Translations under genes and position numbers: made by a program
Source of the DNA: Streptomyces sp. CBMA152
Lineage (GTDB): Bacteria; Actinomycetota; Actinomycetes; Streptomycetales; Streptomycetaceae
Assembly (NCBI RefSeq): GCF_014596475.1
Contig: NZ_MECJ01000033.1
Span: forward strand, 682,001-746,000
Length of the DNA: 64,000 nt
Direction: 5' to 3'
Shown: one piece after another, positions 7,075 to 14,980 of the stretch
Layout: each line of letters begins with the position of its first letter
How positions within the stretch are numbered: position 1 is the first letter of the stretch
The notes under the pieces: generated by a model
The model's database searches: none
The model's input: the letters and a program-made list of their open reading frames with translations, nothing else
Told to the model about the DNA's origin: nothing

Positions 7075-8258
7075 CGGCTGACGGGCACGAAGAGTCCGCG
7101 GAGTGGGCGGAGTTGGGACGAGTACTCACGGCCGGCGGCCTCCTCTCTTCCGACTGGATGCCGGCATTTGCCGCCGTGCGTCGGTTCGCCTTCCTGCCCG
7201 ACCTCATGTGGCCCTTCGACATGGAGGCGGGTGGCAGCGTCGCCGTGGACAAGCGGCGTGATCCCGACGTGTGGCAGCGGTATGCCGAGGCGGACGCGCC
7301 CATCGTCACGCAGTGGGACGACGGCGAGCATTCCGGCACGGAGCCCGGAGCGGTCTCGACGAGCTCCGCATCGATGCCGAGTGTGGTGTTCTCCATGCTC
7401 CGGGACCTGGACGTCCAGGCCGGGAACCGGGTCTTGGAGATCGGCACCGGCACGGGCTGGAACGCCGCCCTGCTCGCCCACCGGCTCGGCCCCGAGAACG
7501 TCGTCACCGTTGAGGTGGACGAGGCGGTGGCGGCGACCGCGCGGGCGGCTCTCGACCGCTTCGGTCTGCCCGCCCGGGTGGTCCACGGCGACGGCTTCAA
7601 GGGGCACCGGGAAGAGGCGCCGTACGACCGGATCATTGCCACGTGCGGGCTGCGGTCCATCCCCTTCGCGTGGGTGGAGCAGAGCCGACCCGGCGGGGTG
7701 ATCGTGGCCCCGTGGGGGACGGACTACAGCAATGGTGACGCTGTGGCCCGACTGACCGTGGCCGATGACGGCAAGAGCGCGTCGGGGCCGTTCACGGGCC
7801 CCGTGGAGTTCATGAAACTGCGGGCGCAGCGACTGCCGGCCGTCGTCCATGCCGAGTACGTCAAGGGCGGCGTCGCCGACGGCGACGAGTCGTCCACCAC
7901 GATCACGGAAGGCGAGTTCGTGGGCGGCCGGTTCAAGCCGCAGGAGTTCGCACTGGGGCTGCGGGTGCGCGACAGCGTGCGCGTCGTTGCCGCCAAAGCC
8001 GATGGGGCCCGGCCCGTGTGGTTCTACGGGCTCACCGACCGCTCGTGGGCGTGCGTGCAGTTCCGCGACGGCGACCACGCGCGCGTCTGGCAATCGGGTC
8101 CACGCCGACTCTGGGACGAAGTGGAGTCGGCCCACCAGTGGTGGGATGAGCAAGGCCGCCCCGGATTCGATCGCTTCGGGCTCGTCGTGGACGGCGGCGG
8201 CGAACGAGTCTGGCTCGACTCGCCTGACAACCTCCTGCCGGTCGTCCAAGCGCCGTAG
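7071..8258 (+). CDS. PCMT-type (protein-L-isoaspartate O-methyltransferase-like) enzyme
   Basis: A 395-residue enzyme. Residues about 95-225 form a PCMT core: SSASMPS (98-104) corresponds to the substrate-binding segment, VLEIGTGTGW (121-130) is SAM motif I, VTVEVD (145-150) is the acidic SAM-binding strand, and YDRIIATCG (185-193) is a later motif. Canonical PCMT is about 210 residues; this one has a 90-residue N-terminal addition and a C-terminal extension of about 170 residues. PCMT homologues encoded beside peptide genes methylate Asp and drive aspartimide formation in several RiPP classes. The coupled 46-aa gene fits that pattern; housekeeping isoaspartate repair is the alternative. Confidence 0.8.
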   Translation: MTADGHEESAEWAELGRVLTAGGLLSSDWMPAFAAVRRFAFLPDLMWPFDMEAGGSVAVDKRRDPDVWQRYAEADAPIVTQWDDGEHSGTEPGAVSTSSASMPSVVFSMLRDLDVQAGNRVLEIGTGTGWNAALLAHRLGPENVVTVEVDEAVAATARAALDRFGLPARVVHGDGFKGHREEAPYDRIIATCGLRSIPFAWVEQSRPGGVIVAPWGTDYSNGDAVARLTVADDGKSASGPFTGPVEFMKLRAQRLPAVVHAEYVKGGVADGDESSTTITEGEFVGGRFKPQEFALGLRVRDSVRVVAAKADGARPVWFYGLTDRSWACVQFRDGDHARVWQSGPRRLWDEVESAHQWWDEQGRPGFDRFGLVVDGGGERVWLDSPDNLLPVVQAP

Positions 8259-8397
8259 ACAGCCAGGCGAAGACAACCCCACCCACCTCCTCGCCGACTC
8301 CGAGAACCGGGACGGCTACTCCCCCAAGGAGTGCGGTGCCTTCGATGCGACCACGCTCTTCAGCTTCACGGTTCCTACTGCGTGGAGGCGCAATCCT

Positions 8398-8428
8398 AGG
8401 ACGTGGACGCCAGGGTGATCCACGTCCT
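8398..8428 (+). terminator. Hairpin after the methyltransferase gene
   Basis: AGGACGTGGA (8398-8407) pairs perfectly with TCCACGTCCT (8419-8428) around an 11-base loop, 140 bases past the stop. There is no T-run. It probably ends the peptide/methyltransferase transcript and marks the right end of the accessory patch. Confidence 0.5.
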
Positions 8429-8484
8429 CGATCGGCCGCCGGGACGCGACGGACGCTGTCCGCGTTCCCCCACGGCGAACACCC

Positions 8485-8519
8485 TCGACAAACCACCCCG
8501 CCCGAGTAACGTTGATTAC
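8485..8519 (+). promoter_or_regulatory. Promoter for a leaderless transcript
   Basis: TCGACA (8485-8490), a 16-base spacer, and TAACGT (8507-8512), followed by only seven bases before the ATG at 8520. No ribosome site precedes that ATG, so the mRNA should start at or within a base of the start codon. Confidence 0.5.
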
Positions 8520-9071
8520 ATGATTACAGCCGAACAGCACGAGCAGCTTCGCGGCTGGTTTTCCGGTCGCATACCGGACGATCTCTATGAGCGTCTGGTG
8601 GAGGTGGTGGTCGACCGTGAGGAGATCACCGTCATCGGGCGTATCCCCGAGCCCAAGGTCAGCGACAACGCGTCCCCCGTCGAGCGGGACGCCGCGCTCG
8701 ACGGGCGTATCCAGGAGTTTCGGGAGCGCACCCGGGACGAGCGGATCGCCGTGGCGCGGGAGGCCGAGCATCGGTATGGGCGGAAGGTGTCGTGGGGGGC
8801 GGAGTGCGGGGGGCGGCGGGCTCTGTTCACGCATGTCGCGGCGCCCGTCATGACCCGGCTGCGGCAGCCGGAGCGGCAGGTTCTCGACACCCTGGTCGCC
8901 GGCGGGGTCGCCCGCAGTCGTAGTGATGCGCTCGCCTGGTGCGTACGACTGGTGCAGAGTCACACCGACGACTGGCTCGGGGATCTGCGCGACTCCCTGG
9001 AACGCGTACGGGAAGTGCGCGCCCAGGGGCCCGACCGTCCGCCGGAGACATCCGCACCGGAGAGTGAGTGA
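8520..9071 (+). CDS. Hypothetical protein with a C-terminal ribbon-helix-helix-like segment
   Basis: A 183-residue soluble protein, start chosen at the ATG at 8520 by the promoter spacing. Residues about 40-90 are charged helix with VERDAALDGRIQEFRERTRD. Residues about 125-165 (RQVLDTLVAGGVARSRSDAL, AWCVRL) resemble ribbon-helix-helix domains that tell apart promoter DNA. No family name can be given. It is nine bases upstream of the hemoglobin gene and is probably cotranscribed with it. Confidence 0.65.
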   Translation: MITAEQHEQLRGWFSGRIPDDLYERLVEVVVDREEITVIGRIPEPKVSDNASPVERDAALDGRIQEFRERTRDERIAVAREAEHRYGRKVSWGAECGGRRALFTHVAAPVMTRLRQPERQVLDTLVAGGVARSRSDALAWCVRLVQSHTDDWLGDLRDSLERVREVRAQGPDRPPETSAPESE

Positions 9072-9080
9072 GGATCGTGC

Positions 9081-9566
9081 ATGAGCGACGACAGTCCGGG
9101 TACGCCCAACATCTTTGAGTGGATGGGCGGTCAGGCCGCCCTCGACCGGCTGACCGAAGTGTTCTACGGGCATGTGCACAAGGACCCCGTGCTCGCGCCG
9201 GTGTTCGCGGGCGCTCCGCCCGAGCACCCCCACCACGTCGCCGTCTGGCTCGCCGAGGTCTTCGGCGGGCCCGCCGACTACACCGCCTCCCACGGCGGCC
9301 ACGACCACATGGCCGCGCGCCACCTCGGCCGCGGTATCACCGAGGAGCAGCGGCGGCGCTGGATCGCGCTGCTGATGGACTCGGCGGACGAGGTGGGGCT
9401 CGCGGGCGACCCGGAGTTCCGCGCGGTGTTCGCGTACTACATCGAGTGGGGCACCCGTATGGCGCTCCTCTACTCCGGGCCGAACCCGCCGCCGGTGGAG
9501 GGGACCGGCGCCCGCGTGCCCCGGTGGGGGTGGAATCAGACCCCTCCCTGGCAGCCCAACCCCTAG
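9081..9566 (+). CDS. Group II truncated hemoglobin
   Basis: A 161-residue two-over-two globin. FEWMGGQAALDRLTEVFYGH forms the A/B helices with the B10 Tyr at residue 29. His81 in ARHLGRGI is the proximal heme ligand, and W94 fits the conserved G8 Trp of groups II and III. Such proteins bind O2 and can detoxify NO or peroxide in the cytoplasm. The C-terminal tail is Pro/Trp-rich (WGWNQTPPWQ). A strong terminator follows 21 bases after the stop. Confidence 0.85.
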   Translation: MSDDSPGTPNIFEWMGGQAALDRLTEVFYGHVHKDPVLAPVFAGAPPEHPHHVAVWLAEVFGGPADYTASHGGHDHMAARHLGRGITEEQRRRWIALLMDSADEVGLAGDPEFRAVFAYYIEWGTRMALLYSGPNPPPVEGTGARVPRWGWNQTPPWQPNP

Positions 9567-9587
9567 CCCGTCTGTCGTCAACTGCCT

Positions 9588-9630
9588 TGCGTACGGCCCC
9601 TTCCCGCACCTCGGGAAGGGGCCGTACGCA
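9588..9630 (+). terminator. Strong terminator after the hemoglobin gene
   Basis: A perfect 19-bp stem (9588-9606 with 9612-9630) and a 5-base loop. It separates the globin operon from the efflux pump promoter. Confidence 0.85.
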
Positions 9631-9640
9631 TGTCTTATAC

Positions 9641-9684
9641 AAACGTTCTAGACAAGTGTTTTAAACAGCCGTACAGTTCCTGTC
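9641..9684 (+). promoter_or_regulatory. Promoter and probable operator of the efflux gene
   Basis: TAGACA (9649-9654), a 17-base spacer and TACAGT (9672-9677) with seven bases to the ATG, so a leaderless message is likely. A dyad AAACGTT-CTAGA-CAAGTGTTT (9641-9661) covers the -35 and resembles TetR/MarR-family operators. The matching repressor is not next to the gene. Confidence 0.5.
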
Positions 9685-11223
9685 ATGACGCACTCGCCGC
9701 GCACGAACAGCCCGAGCAGCCCGACCGGCCTCCGAGCCGGCCGCAAGGAATGGACCGCCTTCGTCGTCCTCCTGCTGCCGCTCCTCCTGGTCTCGATGGA
9801 CGTCTCCGTCCTCTACTTCGCCATCCCGTCGATCACCCGGGAGCTGGACCCGAGCGCCACCCAGCAGCTGTGGATCTTCGACGTGTACGCCTTCGCGCTC
9901 GCCGGGCTGCTCATCACGATGGGGTCGCTCGGTGACCGGATCGGGCGCCGCAAGCTGCTGCTGATCGGCGCGACGGCGTTCGGCCTCGCCTCGGTGACGG
10001 CGGCGTACGCGACCAGCGCCGAGATGCTCATCGCGGCCCGCGCCCTGCTCGGCGTCGGCGGGGCCACCCTGATGCCCTCCACCATGGGCCTGGTCCGCAA
10101 CATGTTCCGCGACGACAAGCAGCGCGGGCAGGCGATCGGCATCTGGTCGGGCGCCATGGCGGGCGGCATCGCGCTCGGCTCGGTGATGAGCGGGGTGATG
10201 CTGGAGCACTTCTGGTGGGGCTCGGTGTTCCTGATCAACGTGCCCGCGATGCTGCTCCTGCTGGTCCTCGTCCCGCTCCTGGTCCCCGAGTTCAAGGACC
10301 CGGCGCCCGGCAAGTTCGACCTGCTGAGCGTGCCGCTGTCGATGGGCGCGGTGCTGCCGGTGGTGTACGGGCTGAAGGAGTTCGCGGCCGAGGGCTTCAG
10401 CTGGGCGCGACTGCTCTCGGTGGCCGCGGGCCTCGCGATCGGCTGGGTCTTCGTCCGCCGCCAGCGCACCAAGCGGGACGCGATGATCAGCCGTGAACTC
10501 TTCCGCGACCGCGTCTTCGGCGCCGGGATCTCGCTCAACGCCGTCGCCGCCTTCGCGATGATGGGCTCCGCGTACTTCACCACGCAGTACCTCCAGTCGG
10601 TGCTCGGCATGGGCACCATGGAGGCGGCTCTGTGGTCGCTGGCCCCCTCGGTCGCGGTGGGCATCGCGGCCCCGACGGCCACGGCCGTGGCGGCGAAGGT
10701 CGGCAAGGCCCCGGTCATCGCGGCGGGCTTCATGATCGGCGGCGCGGGCTACGGCATCCTCGCCCTCACCGGCACCGACTCCCTCTGGCTCGTACTGACC
10801 GGCGCCGCGGTGATCGCCAGCGGCATCGTCACGGTGATGGCGCTCGTCTCCGACATGGCGCTGGCATCGGCCCCGGCCGAGAAGGCTAGTTCGGCGGCCT
10901 CGCTCCTGGAGACCGGCCAGGAGTTCGGCGGCGCGCTCGGTATGGCGGTCCTGGGCTCGATCGGCACCGCGGTCTACCGCTCCGACATGCCCGACTCGGC
11001 TCCGCCCGCCGCCCGCGAGACCCTGGGCGCGGCCGTCGCGAGCGCCGACCACGCGCTGGTGACGACGGCCCGGGAGGCCTTCGTCCACGGGATGCAGTAC
11101 GCGGCGGTCGGCGGCACGGTGCTGCTTCTGGGTACGGCGGTCCTTGCGGTGGCGATGCTGCGCGGCACCGCGGCGGCCGAGCCCGCGCGGGCTCCCGAGC
11201 CGGAGGGTGAGCTGGTGGCGTAA
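9685..11223 (+). CDS. MFS drug/H+ antiporter, DHA2 (14-TMS, EmrB/QacA-like)
   Basis: A 512-residue membrane protein with about 14 hydrophobic segments. Motif A is GSLGDRIGRRKLLLIG (cytoplasmic loop 2-3), and LLLVSMDVSVLYFAIPSI is the DHA2-type first helix with its Asp. Such pumps export toxic compounds or antibiotics in exchange for protons. Start at the ATG at 9685, supported by promoter spacing. The substrate is unknown. Confidence 0.85.
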   Translation: MTHSPRTNSPSSPTGLRAGRKEWTAFVVLLLPLLLVSMDVSVLYFAIPSITRELDPSATQQLWIFDVYAFALAGLLITMGSLGDRIGRRKLLLIGATAFGLASVTAAYATSAEMLIAARALLGVGGATLMPSTMGLVRNMFRDDKQRGQAIGIWSGAMAGGIALGSVMSGVMLEHFWWGSVFLINVPAMLLLLVLVPLLVPEFKDPAPGKFDLLSVPLSMGAVLPVVYGLKEFAAEGFSWARLLSVAAGLAIGWVFVRRQRTKRDAMISRELFRDRVFGAGISLNAVAAFAMMGSAYFTTQYLQSVLGMGTMEAALWSLAPSVAVGIAAPTATAVAAKVGKAPVIAAGFMIGGAGYGILALTGTDSLWLVLTGAAVIASGIVTVMALVSDMALASAPAEKASSAASLLETGQEFGGALGMAVLGSIGTAVYRSDMPDSAPPAARETLGAAVASADHALVTTAREAFVHGMQYAAVGGTVLLLGTAVLAVAMLRGTAAAEPARAPEPEGELVA

Positions 11224-11236
11224 GCCCCGTACGCGT

Positions 11237-11281
11237 ACGACCGCCGGGCGGGCTCGTTATGAGCTTGCCCGGCGGTCGTTT
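11237..11281. terminator. Bidirectional terminator between efflux and LPMO genes
   Basis: A 19-base arm (11237-11255) pairs with 11261-11279 with one internal GG/TT mismatch region, loop of 5, followed by TT. The genes on both sides converge on it. Confidence 0.75.
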
Positions 11282-11289
11282 CGCATTTC

Positions 11290-11334
11290 GGCTGCGCGCC
11301 GGTGGGGGCTGGTCGCGCAGTTCCCCGCGCCCCT
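11290..11334 (+). repeat. Dispersed intergenic repeat, copy 1
   Basis: Contains the core GGTCGCGCAGTTCCCCGCGC followed by CCCT. This 45-bp unit, in one or other orientation, is found nine times in the window, each between genes and beyond a gene 3' end. Here it lies between convergent genes. Confidence 0.8.
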
Positions 11335-11359
11335 GGGTAGTCCGAGGCACGCGGAAGTT

Positions 11360-11950
11360 TCAGAACTGCACGTCCGAACAGGCGTAAAACGCGTTGCCCG
11401 TGTCCGCGATCGTCCAGACCGCGAGGATCAGATGGCGGCCCGTCTTGCCGGCGGGGATGGTGCCCTCGTGGGAGAGCGTGGACGGCGGCCGCTGGCCGTA
11501 GAAGGGGACGGTCAGGAACGGCTGCGGGTCGAGCGCGTCCCGGGTGAGCGGCCGGCTCGGGTCCCAGCCGTCTCTGGTGATGTAGTACGTGAAGTCCGTG
11601 GTGGCGTGCATGGCCGTGAACTGCCAGCGGAAGGTGTACGTCTGACCTGCCGTCAGCTGGGTCGTGGGCCAGCCGGTGCCGCCGCGCGGATCGTCCAGCT
11701 CGGCGAACCTGCTGTTGCCGCCCGCGCAGATCGTGCCGTCGTCGGGCCCGGCGTCCGGGAAGCCCTTGGGTCCCTCGACGGACTGCGGCTCCCACTGTAT
11801 TTCGCCGCAGTCGTGGGCGTTGGCGCACACCTTCTGGCGGCTCAGTGGCTGATCGGTGTAGCCGTGGCTGCTCGCGGTCGAAGTGGCCAGCAGGGAGGTC
11901 CCCGCCGCCACGAGCGCGACCACGGCCGCGCCCAGCTTCTTTTTCCGCAT
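11360..11950 (-). CDS. lpmP: Secreted AA10 lytic polysaccharide monooxygenase (chitin/glucan-binding)
   Basis: A 196-residue secreted copper enzyme. The ATG at 11950 follows GGAG seven bases upstream. A Lys-rich start and hydrophobic core form a signal peptide that ends just before His-Gly-Tyr; the new N-terminal His is the first copper ligand. The second is the His in FTAMHATTDFTYYITRDGWD, and the Phe in NAFYACSDVQF is axial. AA10 enzymes oxidatively cut crystalline chitin or cellulose. Its closeness to cslA-glxA fits the SCO2833-type LPMO implicated in hyphal-tip glycan deposition. DasR-type sites lie 76 and more bases upstream, so induction by aminosugars is likely. Confidence 0.88.
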   Translation of the reverse strand: MRKKKLGAAVVALVAAGTSLLATSTASSHGYTDQPLSRQKVCANAHDCGEIQWEPQSVEGPKGFPDAGPDDGTICAGGNSRFAELDDPRGGTGWPTTQLTAGQTYTFRWQFTAMHATTDFTYYITRDGWDPSRPLTRDALDPQPFLTVPFYGQRPPSTLSHEGTIPAGKTGRHLILAVWTIADTGNAFYACSDVQF

Positions 11951-12025
11951 GCTGACGCTCCTGGAGAACGTGGGGGAGTTCCGGGATCGGGCACGCGCGC
12001 GTCCGTGATGGAGCATGGTCCAGTC

Positions 12026-12078
12026 TTGGTCTGGACCAACTACCAGACTATTCACGCCAGTTGAGCATGTCCAGACCA
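12026..12078. promoter_or_regulatory. Two DasR-type operators (dre) upstream of the LPMO gene
   Basis: Site 1: TTGGTC-TG-GACCAA (12026-12039), arms perfectly inverted and flanked by AGT and ACT, against the known consensus ACTGGTCTAGACCAGT. Site 2: TGTCCAGACCA (12068-12078), the same half-sites in reverse order with one mismatch. Spacing between them is 28 bases. Confidence 0.7.
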
Positions 12079-12116
12079 ATCACACGGCCGGGTCTCCCGC
12101 TCGCCCGAACCCCTCC

Positions 12117-13259
12117 CTACGCTCCCTCCGCCCCACCCCTCCCCGTATAGAACGCCACCGTCAGGTCCTTCACCAGCGCCCTGCGCTCGTAGTCGTCGAG
12201 CTCGACCAGGCCGCGCGAGGTGAGCCGGGTGACCGTGTCCTCGACCGCGTCCACCACCGACGTCAGCACCGCGTCCCGGTGCCGGGCGTCGATCGCCGCG
12301 ACCCGGCGCCGCCGCATCGCGGCCGCGACCTCGGGCGCGTACTCGATCACGGTGGGCTGCGCCGAGTACACCTCGATCCCGACCGGCGCAGCCTCCGCCT
12401 TGAGCAGCCGGGTCAGCGCGTCCCCGACGGCCTCCGCGTCGCGCAGGGTCGGGGCGTCGTCGTGGAAGGCGTCGGCCGGGAGCTGGGAGAGGACCCGGGC
12501 CATCGCCGCCTCCACCTGTTCGCGCAGATAGACGACGTGGTCCTCGACGGCGAGCGCCGCCCGCGCGGTGTCCCTGACCCGCCACACCACCAGGACCACC
12601 ACCCGCAGCGCCGTGCCGTCGGCGTCGACCGCGGGCATCGGCTCGCTGCGCCAGTGCCTCAGCCGTACGTCGACCCGGCGGCGCAGCAGCAGCGGGTTCG
12701 TCCACATCAGCCCCGTACGCCGCACGCTCCCCCGGTAGTCACCGAAGAGCGACAGCACCCAGGCACCCCCGACCCGGCCCCGCCCGAGCCCGCCGAAGCA
12801 GACGACCGCGAGAGCCACCCCGAGCACGAGCAGCGCCCAGCGCGCCGGGCCGATGCCCGTCCCTCCATGTGTATACGAGTGCAGACGCGGCACCCCCGTC
12901 AGCGCGGCCGGAAGCACCCGGGCCGACCAGATCACCGCCGCGCACCCGGCGAGCGCGGCGACTCCCGCCCCGACCGCGACCACCCCGGGCAGCACGGGCC
13001 CGGGCCGCTCGACGAGCCCCGGGTCACCGGGCGTGGCGGGACGGGCGGGCGCGGGGAGGGGCGTGGTGGGCACGGCACGGCGGGCCGGGACCGGAGCGAG
13101 GGGCTGCGGCACCACCGGGTTGGACCCCGTGTCGTCCCGGAACAGCAGATGCACCGGGATCTCGGCGGTGGATTCGCCCTTGATCACCGCGACCCGCCGC
13201 CCCGGGGTGTCCCCGGCCCGGCCACCGTCGCCGCCGTCCGTCGTCTTCGTCTGCTGCAT
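12117..13259 (-). CDS. SPFH-domain (slipin/stomatin-like) membrane protein
   Basis: A 380-residue protein. The ATG at 13259 has GGAGGT just upstream; an earlier ATG (13274) overlaps the stop of the preceding gene but lacks a ribosome site. A disordered Pro-rich N-terminus (1-85) is followed by two membrane helices (about 88-112 and 140-158) and an SPFH domain (about 160-370: LFGDYRGSVRRTGLMWTNP, VWRVRDTARAALAVEDHVVY, LREQVEAAMARVLSQLPADA). SPFH proteins oligomerise and organise membrane microdomains. Coupling to the wall hydrolase-like gene upstream suggests joint action at the envelope; this is inference. Confidence 0.8.
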   Translation of the reverse strand: MQQTKTTDGGDGGRAGDTPGRRVAVIKGESTAEIPVHLLFRDDTGSNPVVPQPLAPVPARRAVPTTPLPAPARPATPGDPGLVERPGPVLPGVVAVGAGVAALAGCAAVIWSARVLPAALTGVPRLHSYTHGGTGIGPARWALLVLGVALAVVCFGGLGRGRVGGAWVLSLFGDYRGSVRRTGLMWTNPLLLRRRVDVRLRHWRSEPMPAVDADGTALRVVVLVVWRVRDTARAALAVEDHVVYLREQVEAAMARVLSQLPADAFHDDAPTLRDAEAVGDALTRLLKAEAAPVGIEVYSAQPTVIEYAPEVAAAMRRRRVAAIDARHRDAVLTSVVDAVEDTVTRLTSRGLVELDDYERRALVKDLTVAFYTGRGGAEGA

Positions 13260-13270
13260 CGATACCTCCG

Positions 13271-14665
13271 TCATGCGAAGAGCCGCCGCCAGGTCTCGGG
13301 GCCGGGGTAGCCGTCGGCCTCGGCGCCGCGCCAGCCCTGGGCACGCTGGAACGCCTCGACGTTGCGGCGGTCGGCCTCTTCCCAGTCGGGTCCGGGGCCG
13401 GATGTGTAGTAGCGGCCGAAGCCCTTCAGCACGAGCCGGCGGCCGAGGTCGGTCACGTACGTACTGGACTGACCAGGGCGGAAGTACCCCGCGCCGGGGT
13501 AGGCGGGCGCCGTCACGAAGGACGCCGGGGTCGCGGTGACCGCCGGGGTGCGGGCGGCGGGGATGTCCCTGCCCGTGCCCTTGACGAGCAGGCTCCAGGT
13601 GTCGGGGCCGGGCAGCCCGTCGGCCTCCGTGCCGGTCCAGCCCTGCGCCCGCTGGAACGCCTCGGTCGCCCGCCGGTCCGCGTCGCCCCAGCGCGGTCCC
13701 GGGCCCTCGGTGTAGAAGCGCTTGCCGCCGCGCGCGACGAGCATCTGGCCGAGACGGGTGACGTTGGCGTTGTTGGCGCCCGGCCCGAAGGAGGCCGCGC
13801 CCGGGAAGGCCGTGGAGGGCTTGTCCGGGGCGGACTTGTCCGGGGCGCTGTCCGTCGCGGTGGCCGGGAGCGTTCCGGAGGTCCCGTTGCTGAGGCCCTT
13901 GTAGCGGTAGGGCAGATAGCGGGTGGAGTTGCTCCAGTACGCGTACGGGGTCGACTGCTTGCGGGCGTTGGGGGGCGTCTGCTCGTACGCGACGTAATAG
14001 GTGTGCGTGTAGTCGGTCCAGCCGCCGAAGATCACGACGTGCGAGCCGCGGGTCGGGTTGTCGGGGTTGTGGAAGAGCAGCATGTCGCCGGGCTGGAGCT
14101 CGTCCTTGGTGATCCGCACCGCGAAGGTGGCGAGGCTGCCGGTCCACTCGTTGGTGCCGAGGTTCCAGGCCATGGAGACGAAGCCGGAGCAGTCCTGGCG
14201 GTACCCGTCCGACCAGTACTCGTCCATGCTGTACGGGACCTGGGCACTCACCCACTTCTTGGCCCGGTTGACGATGTCGGCCCGGGTCATCGGCTGAAGC
14301 CGTCGCGGCGGCGTCAGTCCGCCGACACCGGCCGGGCTCCCGTGCAACGCGCTGGTCACACCCTGCGCGGTGACGGGCTCGTCGTCCGCCCCCGTCGCAC
14401 CGTCGCCGTCGAGGGCGCGGTCGTGGGGGGTGGGGTGCCCGGCAGCCGGACCATGGCCGACGCCGACGTCCCGGCCACCCCCGTCCGCCGCGGCGGCGGT
14501 GCCGCTCAGGACCACCCCCGCCGCCGTCGCCAGGACGATCGCGCGGCGGGCGCCGCCGGCGCGGAGCGGTCGGGCGGCCGAGCGCCGCCGTTCCGCGCAC
14601 CCCGCGCACCCGCACGCACCCGGTTCGTACTCCTCGAACTGCGGCAACTCCAGCACCGCCGCCAT
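13271..14665 (-). CDS. Exported NlpC/P60- or amidase-like protein with two C-terminal peptidoglycan-binding repeats
   Basis: A 464-residue protein. Residues 38-60 (ARRAIVLATAAGVVLSGTAA) look like an internal signal anchor, preceded by a Cys-rich stretch (GACGCAGCAE). The catalytic-type domain (about 125-235) has DCSGFVSMAW with Cys159 and GSHVVIF with His209, as in NlpC/P60 or CHAP-like hydrolases. Two copies of a roughly 70-residue repeat (292-361 and 392-464) share FGPGANN/YFRPGQSS, EGPGP-W and EAFQRAQGW, typical peptidoglycan-binding repeats. It probably cuts or remodels wall peptides near the cellulose-like synthase. Start: ATG at 14665, with weak ribosome site. Confidence 0.75.
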   Translation of the reverse strand: MAAVLELPQFEEYEPGACGCAGCAERRRSAARPLRAGGARRAIVLATAAGVVLSGTAAAADGGGRDVGVGHGPAAGHPTPHDRALDGDGATGADDEPVTAQGVTSALHGSPAGVGGLTPPRRLQPMTRADIVNRAKKWVSAQVPYSMDEYWSDGYRQDCSGFVSMAWNLGTNEWTGSLATFAVRITKDELQPGDMLLFHNPDNPTRGSHVVIFGGWTDYTHTYYVAYEQTPPNARKQSTPYAYWSNSTRYLPYRYKGLSNGTSGTLPATATDSAPDKSAPDKPSTAFPGAASFGPGANNANVTRLGQMLVARGGKRFYTEGPGPRWGDADRRATEAFQRAQGWTGTEADGLPGPDTWSLLVKGTGRDIPAARTPAVTATPASFVTAPAYPGAGYFRPGQSSTYVTDLGRRLVLKGFGRYYTSGPGPDWEEADRRNVEAFQRAQGWRGAEADGYPGPETWRRLFA

Positions 14666-14859
14666 ACCCGTCACCTGCCGCTCTCGGAGATCTCGTGGCC
14701 TTTGAAGATCTTTTCTGCGCTTCTGCACGGGCCGACAGCTTTCCAACTGTCCGCACAAATCGCATTGTGACGGATCAAAACGGATGAAACGAACATCTCA
14801 TCGCGCGTCGCCGGTCAGAACCACCCGTCCGCGTCCGGTAGAGTTCTTGTTGTCAGCAG

Positions 14860-14933
14860 GCGCCGCTAGCTCAGTTGGTTAGAGCAGCTGACTCTTAATC
14901 AGCGGGTCCGGGGTTCGAGTCCCTGGCGGCGCA
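14860..14933 (+). tRNA. tRNA-Lys (CTT), second copy
   Basis: All 74 bases of the mature tRNA match the copy at 4179. Fifteen bases of upstream and over 40 of downstream sequence are also conserved. The anticodon loop is CTCTTAA, anticodon CTT. Confidence 0.97.
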
Positions 14934-14941
14934 CAGACAGT

Positions 14942-14980
14942 CGCGACCCCCTCACCATCGGTGAGGGGGTCGCGGTCGTT
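14942..14980 (+). terminator. Terminator of second tRNA-Lys
   Basis: A perfect 15-bp stem (14942-14956 with 14960-14974), loop ATC, then GTCGTTTT. Compared with the first copy, one A-T pair is now G-C with both sides changed, so pairing has been conserved since the duplication. Confidence 0.88.

Noticed and set aside
9661..11088. 475-codon frame antisense to the MFS pump
   Set aside because: Shadow frame composed of Arg/Ala/His-rich sequence without known domain.
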